Source: Bacillus sp. CECT 9360 (GTDB lineage: Bacteria; Bacillota; Bacilli; Bacillales; DSM-1321). From it: a stretch of 33,095 nt of DNA. The DNA is taken from assembly GCF_918741275.1 (NCBI RefSeq), contig NZ_CAKKNA010000024.1, forward strand, positions 1 to 33,095, read 5' to 3'. The notes below the pieces were generated by a model. The model was not told the origin of the DNA, searched no databases, and saw only the letters and a list, made by a program, of their open reading frames with translations. The stretch's first letter is position 1; every line of letters begins with the position of its first letter. Positions 7,681-15,366 of the stretch are shown here, in pieces. A program made the position numbers and the translations under genes.

Positions 7681-7974
7681 CTACCCTTCATCTTTATAGC
7701 CACCCTTTATGCTCTTTAGGTCTGGTTTTAATTCTTCCTCTGGAATAAGGAAGGAAAAGATATTAATTAATTTTTGAACGTCTGCTTGACACACCGCAGC
7801 TATGCCAGGATCAATTGATTCCCACATATTTACTTCTTCCATTGCTTCAGATACTATGTGATCCCGTAACAACCGCAAAATATAAGTATTTTCTGTTCGT
7901 CCAATAATCACTTGACCAGATTGATCACCAATCCCTTTAGGGTAATAAGTTAAAACCGCTTCAATCAATGCCAC
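7681..7974 (-). CDS. Small conserved element protein next to replication genes
   Basis: A 97-aa product starts at GTG (7974) with GAGGTGA just upstream. An ATG 39 bases further up would extend it through terminator sequence and is rejected. It begins with ALIEAVLTYYPKGIG and ends IPEEELKPDLKSIKGGYKDEG. It abuts the initiator gene directly. The last 25 residues recur almost unchanged at 22570-22640, where they run straight into a dnaB fragment, so the gene belongs to a mobile replication module. Function is unknown. Confidence 0.65.
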   Translation of the reverse strand: MALIEAVLTYYPKGIGDQSGQVIIGRTENTYILRLLRDHIVSEAMEEVNMWESIDPGIAAVCQADVQKLINIFSFLIPEEELKPDLKSIKGGYKDEG

Positions 7975-7993
7975 TTTTATCACCTCTTTACTA

Positions 7994-8025
7994 AAAATAA
8001 AAAAACCGCTCACAATGAACGGTTT
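7994..8025 (-). terminator. Terminator after the sigma-like gene
   Basis: On the minus strand a 9-bp stem (AACCGTTCA with TGAGCGGTT, one G-T pair) over a short loop is followed by seven T. It sits between the sigma-like regulator and the 97-aa gene, so the latter probably has its own promoter or depends on read-through. Confidence 0.75.
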
Positions 8026-8028
8026 CTT

Positions 8029-8090
8029 CTCAATATATATAGGTGTTAAAAATCAGATTACTAGACGTTTTTTATGAAATTTTCTTAATT
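8029..8090. repeat. Copy A of a roughly 60-bp repeated element
   Basis: This stretch spans the 3' end of the sigma-like gene and its leader-side flank. It matches 11679-11740 without gaps: ctca-tatatataggtg, then ctagacgttttt, then tgaaattt at identical spacing. On the minus strand both copies are followed by a hairpin and a ribosome site for the next gene. Confidence 0.7.
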
Positions 8091-8789
8091 TTGTTTTTAA
8101 TTTTCTTTGTATCGATTGATAAAGTGACCATTTCTCTCCCAGTGCCTTCAAACACTCTGCAGGGGTATAGCCGGCTAGGAGTAAATCAATAATTTCTTTT
8201 TCGCGGGGAGAACCACTTTCCCGTAAATCTATAATAAGTTTGAGCCTGATTTTCTTATCTTTCTCTCGTATTTGCCTTTCTTCCTCTTGTAAAATAGCAA
8301 CCTCCGGGTTTTTAAACCTATTATTCTCAAGAAAATTGAACAGCACATCCCCATAAACCACCTTATATTTCTTCTCTAATTTATCTCTTTTTACTCCATC
8401 CCATTTTATTCTTTCCGCTTCTTTATAAACAGCAACACGGAGGTACTTATTAATTTCATCGGGTTCTTTATTTTCCCATGCGTCCCAGTGTTCAATATTA
8501 AACCACAATGCTTGTCTGCTATAATGGCTTGGTTTTAAACCTAGGTCGCCTAAATACCAATCGATTATTTCTAGATCGCCTTCCTTAAAAGATGCTTTAA
8601 CTAACTTTACAGCCAGTATGTTCTCGTGGTCATTAATCCATGGGTGATTTGCCAACGAATCCAAAACATTATATACATCGAATGTACCAACACACTCTTG
8701 AACAATATTTAGAGCATTAGATAGCTTTTTTTCGATGTTTTTTGTCCCATCAATAATTGTTTCAGCAACTGCTCCAATTCCAACTGATT
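8053..8789 (-). pseudogene. Sigma-factor-like regulator, 3' part, interrupted by IS21
   Basis: The frame is open from 8787 to the stop at 8053, about 245 codons, without a proper start. A TTG at 8664 could start a 203-aa product but discards clear coding sequence (VGIGAVAETIIDGTKNIEKK, NALNIVQECVGTFDVYNVLD). The C-terminus (SPREKEIIDLLLAGYTPAEC, then SLYQSIQRKLKTKLRK) looks like a sigma-70 region 4 or LuxR-like helix-turn-helix, as in phage late regulators. The missing 5' end is at 11600-11643, beyond the IS21 element. Joining the flanks restores one frame of about 256 codons. The gene is presumed inactive as it stands. Confidence 0.6.
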
Positions 8790-8955
8790 ATTGCATATGA
8801 ATTGAGCCACATATGCGGAGTTTTGAGTCAGTCAGTGCGGAAGAGTGAGCCACCTTCTGCGGAGTTGAGAGCCAGTGCGATTAATAAAATAACCTCTTGT
8901 ATAATAAACAATGCATGCAAACAAGCATGACAATATTATACAGGAGGTTTTTTTA

Positions 8956-10500
8956 GTGGTTAATTGTCGTAAAATCCTGGAACTGTATTTTGAAGGGATT
9001 AGTCAGAGAACGATCAGTTCTAGTACTGGGCACTCCCGGAATACAGTCTCCGAGGTCGTTCAACGCGCCAAGAAACTTGGCTTAGAAAGCTTGAATGATA
9101 CCATGACCAACCGATGGTTGGGGGAATTTCTCTTTCCGGAGAAACAGGCAAGTGAAAAAGGGTATCTCCCGGTTGATTGGGAGAAGGTGCATAAGGAGCT
9201 GCAAAAAAAGAATGTCACCTTGGCTTTATTGCATTATGAGTATGCAGCGGAGGCTCGCGAGGGAGGAAAAGTCCCCTATGCCTACAGGACTTTCTGTGAA
9301 AAGTATGGGAAGTATGCGAAGAAATATAAATTGACGATGCCAATTCGCAGAAAACCAGGTGAAATTATGGAGGTGGATTGGGCTGGATCTACGCTGCACA
9401 TCATTGACCGTTTTACTGGAGAAAAGGTTCCGGCTTATGTTTTTATTGCGGCCTTGCCTTACAGCCAGTTAAGTTACGCGGAAGCATTTTTAGATATGAA
9501 ATCACCAAATTGGCTGTCGGCTCATATCCGTGCATTTGAATACTTTGGGGGCGTTCCTGAAACCTTGGTTCCAGACAATCTGAAAACAGGGGTTATAAAG
9601 GCTTTGCGAGTTGAACCACTCCTCAATGAAGCCTATCGTGAACTGGCAGATTACTACCGCACAGTTATCGTGCCAAGCCGGGTTCGAAAACCAAGGGATA
9701 AGGCTAGTGTCGAAGGAACTGTTGGGTACATTTCACGACAGATCATCGCTTCGTTAAGAAACTATCAATGTTTTCACATAGAGGATTTAAATCAGAGAAT
9801 CCATGAAAAGCTGGAAGAAATCAATACGATTGATTTTCAGAAACGTCCTGGCTCACGTAAAAAGGTGTTTGAGGAAGAAGAGAAATCCCACCTTCAACAG
9901 CTTCCCCAAACACGTTACAAACTTGCGGAATGGAAAACAGCAAAAGTTCAATTGAACTACCACATCCAAGTTGAACGAATGTATTATTCCGTTCCATATG
10001 ATTACGTCCGTGAACAAGTCGATGTTCGACTGACCACCGATCTAATTGAAGTTTACTTTAAGGAAACGCGCATTGCATCCCATAAACGGTTAGATGGGGA
10101 AATTGGCCAGTTTTCTACTAACAAGGATCATATGCCCGATAACCATAGATTATATCTGGAGCATAACCCTGAAAACAATCGTAAATGGGCAAAGACCATT
10201 GGACCCTCCATGGAGCAGTTTGTCTCTCATATCCTGAAAATGAATGCGGAAAAGAAAGCTTTAAACATTCTTAGCGCGTTAAGGAATTTATCAACTAAGC
10301 ATACAAGGGATGAACTTGAGACCGCAATCCATTCATTGCTTGAAATATCAACAAATCCGACAATTCCCGTTTTAAAAGGGGTATTAGACAGGCGGAAAAA
10401 GCGCAAGCAAAAGGCTAATATTGATAATCATCAAATCAACAACAACAATGAACACGGCTTTACCCGCGGTGCCGAATACTTTGGAGGGGACAAAAAATGA
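8956..10500 (+). CDS. istA: IS21 transposase IstA
   Basis: The 514-aa protein is the DDE transposase of IS21. It has an N-terminal helix-turn-helix (YFEGISQRTISSSTGHSRNT) and a catalytic core with Asp in VDWAG near residue 141, Asp in VPDNLK near 207 and Glu in KASVEGTVG near 253. The C-terminal region carries the beta-barrel type DNA-binding segment. The GTG at 8956 is chosen because AGGAGG lies 8 bases upstream; an ATG at 8911 has none. The stop overlaps the istB start by four bases (ATGA). The size is normal for the family and no frameshift is seen. Confidence 0.92.
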   Translation: MVNCRKILELYFEGISQRTISSSTGHSRNTVSEVVQRAKKLGLESLNDTMTNRWLGEFLFPEKQASEKGYLPVDWEKVHKELQKKNVTLALLHYEYAAEAREGGKVPYAYRTFCEKYGKYAKKYKLTMPIRRKPGEIMEVDWAGSTLHIIDRFTGEKVPAYVFIAALPYSQLSYAEAFLDMKSPNWLSAHIRAFEYFGGVPETLVPDNLKTGVIKALRVEPLLNEAYRELADYYRTVIVPSRVRKPRDKASVEGTVGYISRQIIASLRNYQCFHIEDLNQRIHEKLEEINTIDFQKRPGSRKKVFEEEEKSHLQQLPQTRYKLAEWKTAKVQLNYHIQVERMYYSVPYDYVREQVDVRLTTDLIEVYFKETRIASHKRLDGEIGQFSTNKDHMPDNHRLYLEHNPENNRKWAKTIGPSMEQFVSHILKMNAEKKALNILSALRNLSTKHTRDELETAIHSLLEISTNPTIPVLKGVLDRRKKRKQKANIDNHQINNNNEHGFTRGAEYFGGDKK

Positions 10501-11252
10501 TGAATCAAGAAACATTACGCAAATTAACCGAAATGAAAATGGGGGCCATGGCAGAATTATATCAGCAACAGAGCCAGAACAAAGACTATCAAGATATGGA
10601 TTTCGATGATCGCTTCAATCTTCTGGTAGACTATGAATATGATCGCCGAAAATCAAATAGACTGGAACGATTGATTAAACAAGCGACCTTTGAGGATCCT
10701 ACCGCAGCAATTGAGGACATAGAGTATCATCCTGATCGAAACTTGGATAAAAAGCTTATATTGGAGCTAGCGACAGGAAACTATATACAGAATCACCATA
10801 ACATTATTTTAATGGGTGCTTCAGGGAACGGCAAAACATGGATATCTAATGCATTTGGCATTCACGCCTGTCGCCAATTTTACAAGGTAAAGTATATCAG
10901 ATTGCCAGAATTGCTTGATGAATTAGCTGTCGCGAAGTATGAAGCCGATGGCAGCTTCCGTAAACTCATCCAAAAATACAAGAAGATTGATCTATTGATA
11001 CTTGATGAATGGTTATTGACTGAACTTTCAGAGGAGAATGCCCTTCATGTCTTAGAAATTATTGAGTCAAGAATAAAGAGAACTTCTACCATATTCTGTT
11101 CCCAATTCTCACCCGAAGGGTGGCACTCTAAGTTGGGACAGGCACAGATAGCAGATGCGATTCTTGACCGTATTGTTCACGACTCCTATAAAATTCTAGT
11201 TGACGGTGAAGTATCGATGAGAGAACGTCATGGTTTGGTGGTGGGAAGATGA
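10497..11252 (+). CDS. istB: IS21 helper ATPase IstB
   Basis: A 251-aa AAA+ ATPase that assembles on target DNA and activates IstA. Walker A is GASGNGKT at 107-114, Walker B is LLILDE at 166-171, and a DnaA/DnaC-like sensor region follows. Translation is coupled to istA through an ATGA overlap. It overlaps the next small ORF in the same way. Length is typical of the family. Confidence 0.92.
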   Translation: MMNQETLRKLTEMKMGAMAELYQQQSQNKDYQDMDFDDRFNLLVDYEYDRRKSNRLERLIKQATFEDPTAAIEDIEYHPDRNLDKKLILELATGNYIQNHHNIILMGASGNGKTWISNAFGIHACRQFYKVKYIRLPELLDELAVAKYEADGSFRKLIQKYKKIDLLILDEWLLTELSEENALHVLEIIESRIKRTSTIFCSQFSPEGWHSKLGQAQIADAILDRIVHDSYKILVDGEVSMRERHGLVVGR

Positions 11253-11449
11253 TCCCAACAGAAGTTGAAAACCGTGTAGCTAGGTATTTCTTTCACAGAT
11301 CTTTACCGGAAGAAGTGATGATGAAAATTGTTGATAGGTTACTAACTACTTGTATATGGGACGAGGAAGAGGAGTTAGATTTTGATGAACTTGTCAGTTG
11401 GGCAATTGAGATTATAGACGAGCAATTAGAAGATAAACGATTTAGATAG
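11249..11449 (+). CDS. Third IS21 ORF, 66-aa acidic protein
   Basis: The frame starts at an ATG that overlaps the istB stop by four bases, exactly as istB overlaps istA. The product (RVARYFFHRSLPEEVMMKIV, then WDEEEELDFDELVSWAIEII) is acidic and helical. Most IS21 elements encode only IstA and IstB. The double ATGA overlap and the position inside the terminal repeats indicate that it is part of the element, not host DNA. Function is unknown; an accessory regulator or passenger is possible. Confidence 0.7.
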   Translation: MIPTEVENRVARYFFHRSLPEEVMMKIVDRLLTTCIWDEEEELDFDELVSWAIEIIDEQLEDKRFR

Positions 11450-11599
11450 AATCAGCAGCCGTTGAAATTAGGATAAAACCATTTCAATGGCTGTTCCCCC
11501 TCTTTAATAGCCAGTGGCTCTCTCCTCCGCATTCACTGGCTCTGTTGTCCGCAAACAGTGGCTTAAAACTCCGCACAGCCGGCTCATTCTGTCCGCAAT

Positions 11600-11643
11600 A
11601 CTCATCCAACAAAAAAGTTATTAATTTTTCCCATTATCCCCAT
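11600..11643 (-). pseudogene. Detached 5' end of the sigma-like gene
   Basis: An ATG at 11643, with AAGGAGG about 11 bases upstream, opens MGIMGKINNFFVG and stops at the IS21 boundary. Removing the IS and keeping the left flanking heptamer gives GTT GAA TCA GTT GGA, which continues in frame into the fragment ending at 8053. This is the original start and ribosome site of the interrupted regulator. Confidence 0.6.
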
Positions 11644-11965
11644 AAAAAATAAAACCTCCTTATATTATGAGTAAATAACTCATTATATATAGGTGCTTAA
11701 TTTCACTTTACTAGACGTTTTTCCTGAAATTTATTAAATTAAATTTCTTAAAGCCACTTTATAATATCATTTTAAACGTTCATATAACAGGGTTTTAAAG
11801 CCCTAATTACATCACGCCGCCCATTCATTTTCATATAAAACAGAATGAAACGGTGTATAAGAAAAGGCTTAAAATCAACGTTTTTAAATAGTTTAACTTA
11901 AATGTTTTAAATGCGATATAAAACATTGGAGGACAAAAGAGGACAATTTAGATGTAATAAAGTAT
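11644..11965. other. Gene-poor stretch with decayed coding scraps
   Basis: No intact gene is seen. At 11679-11740 lies copy B of the 60-bp element also found at 8029-8090; on the minus strand it encodes KFQEKRLVK and a stop, close to the sigma-like C-terminus KFHKKRLVI, so it is probably the last codons of a lost paralogue. A short minus frame beginning MNGRRDVIRALKP near 11834 has no ribosome site. Near 11930-11950 GAGGACAA occurs twice on the plus strand. Confidence 0.5.
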
Positions 11966-11995
11966 AAAGCCCTTCTCAATTGAGTGGGGCTTTTT
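11966..11995. terminator. Terminator upstream of IS110
   Basis: AAAGCCC pairs with GGGCTTT around an inner CTCAATTGAG palindrome, followed by T-rich sequence on the plus strand. No intact gene lies before it on that strand, so it may be what remains of a deleted gene. Confidence 0.6.
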
Positions 11996-12044
11996 CCTCT
12001 TTTAGTAGACAATCCTTCTTCAACTAACGCACCACGTTCGTAAT

Positions 12045-12262
12045 ATAAGGTTAGCCAGATTTTTCTGGTTGACCTTTTTGTTTATGGTCTTATCATTACG
12101 GTAGTCGGGGTAGAACGTCGCACCCGTGGAACTCGATTCCGTCAGCTAAACTGTTCACCCCCTGCTTGTATAAACATGTTTGAGGCTGGTTGGGACCATG
12201 ATCCCGTTTAACAAGCGAACCTATGACATTACAAGGAGCGTTAGGGGTTACCGACTAATATG
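12045..12262 (+). ncRNA. Candidate IS110 bridge RNA
   Basis: The 220 bases before the IS110 transposase are non-coding and highly structured. A 10-bp hairpin (12049-12058 with 12065-12074) comes first. Then TAGTCGG at 12102-12108 pairs with CCGACTA at 12251-12257, enclosing two substructures: GGGGT with ACCCC, and GCTTGT plus TAAAC with GTTTA plus ACAAGC. The position and the two-loop layout match the bridge RNAs known from the IS110 group. AGCTAAAC at 12144-12151, in a predicted loop, is exactly complementary to GTTTAGCT at the right end of the element (13659-13666), as expected for a donor guide. Exact ends are estimates. Confidence 0.6.
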
Positions 12263-12288
12263 TATTTCTAGGAGGAGGAGAAATTAAA

Positions 12289-13526
12289 ATGAATCCAGTA
12301 ATTGGTCTGGATGTATCAAAAGGGGAAAGCCAGGTTCAAGCGTTTTTAGATAAAGGTAAACCATATCGTAAGAGCTTTAGTATTGAACATAATCTTGAAG
12401 GTTTGGGAAATTTATTGGAGTTCCTTCAAGAAGTAGAAAAAGCAGCTGGCGGCTATCAACCTTCGGTTGTTTTAGAATCAACTGGTCATTATCATACTCC
12501 CGTTATTCAGTTTTTAGAGGAACAAAAATATGTTTATATTATTGTCAATCCTCTTATCTCTCATAGAGCCAAGAGCTCAAGCCTAAGAAAGGTAAAAACT
12601 GATGCAATTGATGCTTATCACCTTTGTGAACTGTTTTATAAAGAGGAGCTAGAGCCTTACAAGAAGCGTGGAATTCAACTCTTAAACCTTCGTAATCTAA
12701 CAAGGCAACAAGAGAGTATTGCAGAAATATCAGCCAAAACAAAGTTACAGGTACATTCTTTAATCGATCAGGTTTTTCCTGAGTATCGAGGGGTGTTTGG
12801 GAGCCTCTATTCAAAGGTATCTTTGCTTACTTTACTAGCATTCCCTACTTCTGAGGCTGTATTAAGTGTGAGTGAAAAAGAGTAACGGATAAAATAGCTT
12901 CATTATGTATGAGTCGTTCAGAATCTTGGGCAAAGGAAAAGGCACAGAAGTTAATAGAAGCAGCCCTTCGTAATCCTTTTCAAAACAATCTCTACGAAAG
13001 TCATATTTTTAACCTTGAAATCTTGGTTAAGATTGTTCTTCAATACCAAGAGCATCTATCCAATATTGCGGATGAAATAAATGCCCTCGCTAGTGAAATT
13101 GAAGAATATGAGATTCTTCAATCTATCCCTGGAGTCGGAGAAAAAATCGCGGCAACGATTATTTCTGAAATCGGAGAGATAGATCGCTTTAATAATGCCA
13201 AGAAGTTAGTTGCATTCGCTGGAATAGATCCTAGTGTGTACGCTTCAGGAAAATTTACTGCATCGGTAAACCGTATAACCAAACGTGGCTCGTGTAGGCT
13301 TCGCCACGCCTTGTATATGGCTGTTCAAAGTGGTATTCGGGATTCCCGTAAAAAGAAAACGACTGTTGAGATCATTCCACGCAATAGAAGACTACGAGAG
13401 TTTTACGATAAGAAACGAGAAGAAGGAAAACCCTTTAGAGTAGCGATTATTGCATGTGTAAACAAACTCTTACATTGGATTTACGCCTTACTAAAAAGCA
13501 GAACAACTTTCCAAGATATAGCTTAG
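12289..13526 (+). pseudogene. IS110 transposase, interrupted by a -1 frameshift
   Basis: The N-terminal DEDD RuvC-like domain is read from the ATG at 12289 (GGAGGAGG upstream): Asp8 in GLDVSKG, Glu63 in LESTGHYH, Asp105 and Asp108 in KTDAIDAYHL. The frame stops at 12885. The second half, with the Tnp_20 domain and catalytic-serine region (LQSIPGVGEKIAATIISEIG, LVAFAGIDPSVYASGKFT), continues in the -1 frame to 13526. The change falls in or near gaaaaagag at 12873-12881. Joined, the protein would be about 410 aa, normal for the family. Programmed slippage at the A run is possible but not known for IS110, so a mutation is more likely. Confidence 0.8.
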
Positions 13527-13758
13527 GACCTAAATCTAACTAAATACAACAAAACCTTCCAATTAGAGTAAATCGGAAGGTTATTTGGCATGGCCCTTTT
13601 TAGTATATCATGAGTCTATTAACCTTTTTATTGAAAAATGTTGACAAACTATTAGCTGGTTTAGCTTAAGTACAATATTTCACAATCTTGCTTTCTTGGA
13701 TAAAAACTATTACTAAAAGTATTATTCTATTTTGTGTAAATATTCTAATTATGTAAAA

Positions 13759-13781
13759 AAGCTTACTCAAAGAGTAAGCTT
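13759..13781 (-). terminator. Terminator after cwlJ
   Basis: A perfect 10-bp stem AAGCTTACTC/GAGTAAGCTT with a three-base loop is followed on the minus strand by a T run. The cwlJ stop codon overlaps its first bases. Confidence 0.88.
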
Positions 13782-14223
13782 AACCTCTATAAACACTATC
13801 ACATGTTCCAGGTTTTGGTTCATAAAAACAATGTTCTTTAAATTGACCAGAAAAAGGTTGATCGTACCATGTAGGAGGACACCCAGGCGCCGTTGGATTA
13901 AAATACCATAGTGCATATTTCGCTGGGTGATCCCTCCAATAATTCAAATTTTTGGTTGCTAATCTTTTTTCAGCTGTTCTTGCTCTTTGATAAAAAACAT
14001 TTCCTTTTTGAACTGCTTCAAAAGAATAATTTCCTCCTTGAATTTGAAATATTACATCATGAATCGATCTTACATCTTTGAAGTCTAAACAGTCTGCTAC
14101 TGCACGATTCACTATTACATTTCCAACATATAACATACCTTGTTTTCCTTCACCTTCGGCCTCTGCTCTCATCATCCTTGCCATTTCGTCTACTTCATGA
14201 CTTCGATAATTTACTCTTGGCAT
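13780..14223 (-). CDS. cwlJ: Spore cortex-lytic enzyme CwlJ
   Basis: The 147-aa product is a SleB/CwlJ-family hydrolase that degrades cortex peptidoglycan during germination. Family blocks are MARMMRAEAEGEGKQGMLYV with the catalytic Glu, GNVIVNRAVADC, FEAVQKGNVFYQRAR, YALWYFNPTAPGCPPTWYDQ and FKEHCFYEP. Like B. subtilis CwlJ (142 aa) it has no signal peptide; CwlJ is made in the mother cell and held in the coat by GerQ. No gerQ follows here, unlike the usual cwlJ-gerQ pair, so this may be an accessory copy. GGGGTG precedes the ATG. CATATTAT about 25 bases upstream resembles a sigma-E -10 element, but no clear -35 was found. Confidence 0.9.
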   Translation of the reverse strand: MPRVNYRSHEVDEMARMMRAEAEGEGKQGMLYVGNVIVNRAVADCLDFKDVRSIHDVIFQIQGGNYSFEAVQKGNVFYQRARTAEKRLATKNLNYWRDHPAKYALWYFNPTAPGCPPTWYDQPFSGQFKEHCFYEPKPGTCDSVYRG

Positions 14224-14294
14224 TTTATCACCCCAAAAATATAATATGAAAAAAAGCCTACATTCATGTTATTGTTTATATAATAAATCACGAG

Positions 14295-14327
14295 AAACCC
14301 TTGTTTGATTCAAGGGTTTCTTTTTTA
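14295..14327 (+). terminator. Orphan terminator
   Basis: GAAACCCTTG and its exact complement flank a seven-base loop and are followed by six T on the plus strand. No plus-strand gene lies upstream between the IS110 element and this hairpin, so it probably outlived its gene. Confidence 0.8.
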
Positions 14328-14532
14328 TTATCAGATTTAATATCTTGCCTGTTTGTTATAAAAAGAGTGGCATCTACCTAAATGTATGTTGTTTTCAAGC
14401 AAAATGTTACTTTTGGTAATTAAGCCCAAATAACGAAATGTTAACGAAAACACCTACACCTAGGACAAAAGTTTTACGTAGTATAGGCTAAAGGTCTTCA
14501 CGAAGATCAAATTATCATGGGGAGTTGTTTTT

Positions 14533-14670
14533 TTGAAGGAAAACATAGAGATGTCCATTTGTTTTGAGTATTATACCTGGAAAAGTCAACTTTGTGGTTC
14601 CAAACGATTGGTTTCGTCTTATCGGAGATACTGCCCAAAATGCTTTATTAATGTTTTGAAAGAATATTAA
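14533..14670 (+). CDS. Small Cys-containing protein, unknown
   Basis: A 45-aa frame starts at TTG with GGGGAG about 10 bases upstream and ends 29 bases before the next gene. The product has four cysteines, two of them in YRRYCPKCF, a CxxC pair that could bind zinc or form a disulfide. It has no signal peptide. The pairing with the coiled-coil gene downstream suggests an operon. No family is recognised. Confidence 0.5.
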   Translation: MKENIEMSICFEYYTWKSQLCGSKRLVSSYRRYCPKCFINVLKEY

Positions 14671-14699
14671 AAATAAATTTAACTTAGCGAGGGATATAA

Positions 14700-15065
14700 A
14701 TGGAACAAGAACAAAAACAATATCTTGAAAAGTTATTAGATTGGTGCATTGATACTTATTCTGATTGGGAAAGAATAAAACCGAGGTTTTCAAAACAATT
14801 TGATCTAAAAAGTTTAGAGGAATGGGAAGAATCATACAACGAATTAAAAGGAAAATTAGTGGCAGATTTAAAAGAAGACTTTGATCACTATCAGAAAGCT
14901 CAAAATCTGTATGATCAGTATAAACTGTTATATAGAGAATCACATTCTTGTGAAGAAGATGATGAATCTGATGTGAGGAAGATAGGTGAGTTGTCCTCTA
15001 ACTTTGATAGGGGAATAGAAATACTAGGTCAGGAAAATGACACAGTAGAAGAACTTGATAATTGA
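14700..15065 (+). CDS. Acidic coiled-coil protein, unknown
   Basis: The 121-aa product starts at ATG with GAGGG 7 bases upstream. It is strongly charged and predicted to be almost all helix (YLEKLLDWCIDTYSDWERIK, KGKLVADLKEDFDHYQKAQN), with an acidic tail EEDDESD. There is no membrane segment. It lies just after the 45-aa Cys gene. The opposite strand also shows a long frame, but it lacks a ribosome site. Function is unknown. Confidence 0.65.
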   Translation: MEQEQKQYLEKLLDWCIDTYSDWERIKPRFSKQFDLKSLEEWEESYNELKGKLVADLKEDFDHYQKAQNLYDQYKLLYRESHSCEEDDESDVRKIGELSSNFDRGIEILGQENDTVEELDN

Positions 15066-15075
15066 ACTTATCCAA

Positions 15076-15207
15076 ATGGCTTTTAATTTAGAAATACCCA
15101 AACAGGAATTTTACAAAAATTTCGTAGCACTACCAAGAACAGATATTCGGACCAGGAAGGAAATCGAAGTAGAATATGAGCACCCCCATATCTCCACCGT
15201 TACCTAA
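15076..15207 (+). CDS. Possible 43-aa protein, weak
   Basis: The frame MAFNLEIPKQEFYKNF..., ending EYEHPHISTVT, begins 10 bases after the coiled-coil gene. No ribosome site is visible, so it would need coupled translation, or it is the end of a broken gene. Composition looks coding, but nothing is recognised. Confidence 0.25.
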   Translation: MAFNLEIPKQEFYKNFVALPRTDIRTRKEIEVEYEHPHISTVT

Positions 15208-15330
15208 CACATGTTATAAGAATCAACGTTAAATGTTCTGTAGTACTATAAGAGCATTGGATTAGATAGCGAAGAGAAAAAGATGACAAAGCTTTTAAAG
15301 TTATTGAAGATGAAAAAAAAGAATAACAAA

Positions 15331-15366
15331 AAAACCTGAAGATCTATTTGATTTTCAGGTTTTTTA
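15331..15366 (+). terminator. Terminator of the 14533-15207 gene group
   Basis: AAAACCTGAA and its exact complement with a 13-base loop are followed by a T run. It lies directly after a short scrap frame (VIEDEKKE and stop), probably the tail of a decayed gene, and would end transcripts of the small genes upstream. Confidence 0.8.

Larger units (their letters stand above)
8790..11599 (+). mobile_element. IS21-family insertion sequence, about 2.8 kb
   Basis: The element carries istA, istB and a third small ORF. Its ends are inverted: ATTGC at 8790 faces GCAAT at 11595-11599, and just inside each lies gaattgagcc or gaatgagcc followed by TGCGGAGTTTT. Several further TGCGGA-type repeats near both ends are the multiple terminal repeats typical of IS21. 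Flanking heptamers are actgatt (left) and actcatc (right), 5 of 7 identical, so a target duplication is either mutated or absent. It interrupts a sigma-like gene in the opposite orientation. All three genes look intact. Confidence 0.88.
12045..13666 (+). mobile_element. IS110-family insertion sequence with frameshifted transposase
   Basis: The element comprises the structured leader, a DEDD transposase gene and a right end. The right boundary is set by comparison with the scrap at 31656-31929: both share sequence up to gctggtttagc and then diverge. The left boundary is less certain and could lie as far out as about 12005. As usual for IS110 there are no terminal inverted repeats. The hairpin AACCTTCC/GGAAGGTT at 13553-13582 lies in the 3' untranslated part and is kept in the second copy. 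Confidence 0.75.

Noticed and set aside
14515..14943. 142-codon minus-strand frame opposite the coiled-coil gene
   Set aside because: It has no ribosome site and lies antisense to two plus-strand genes that do.
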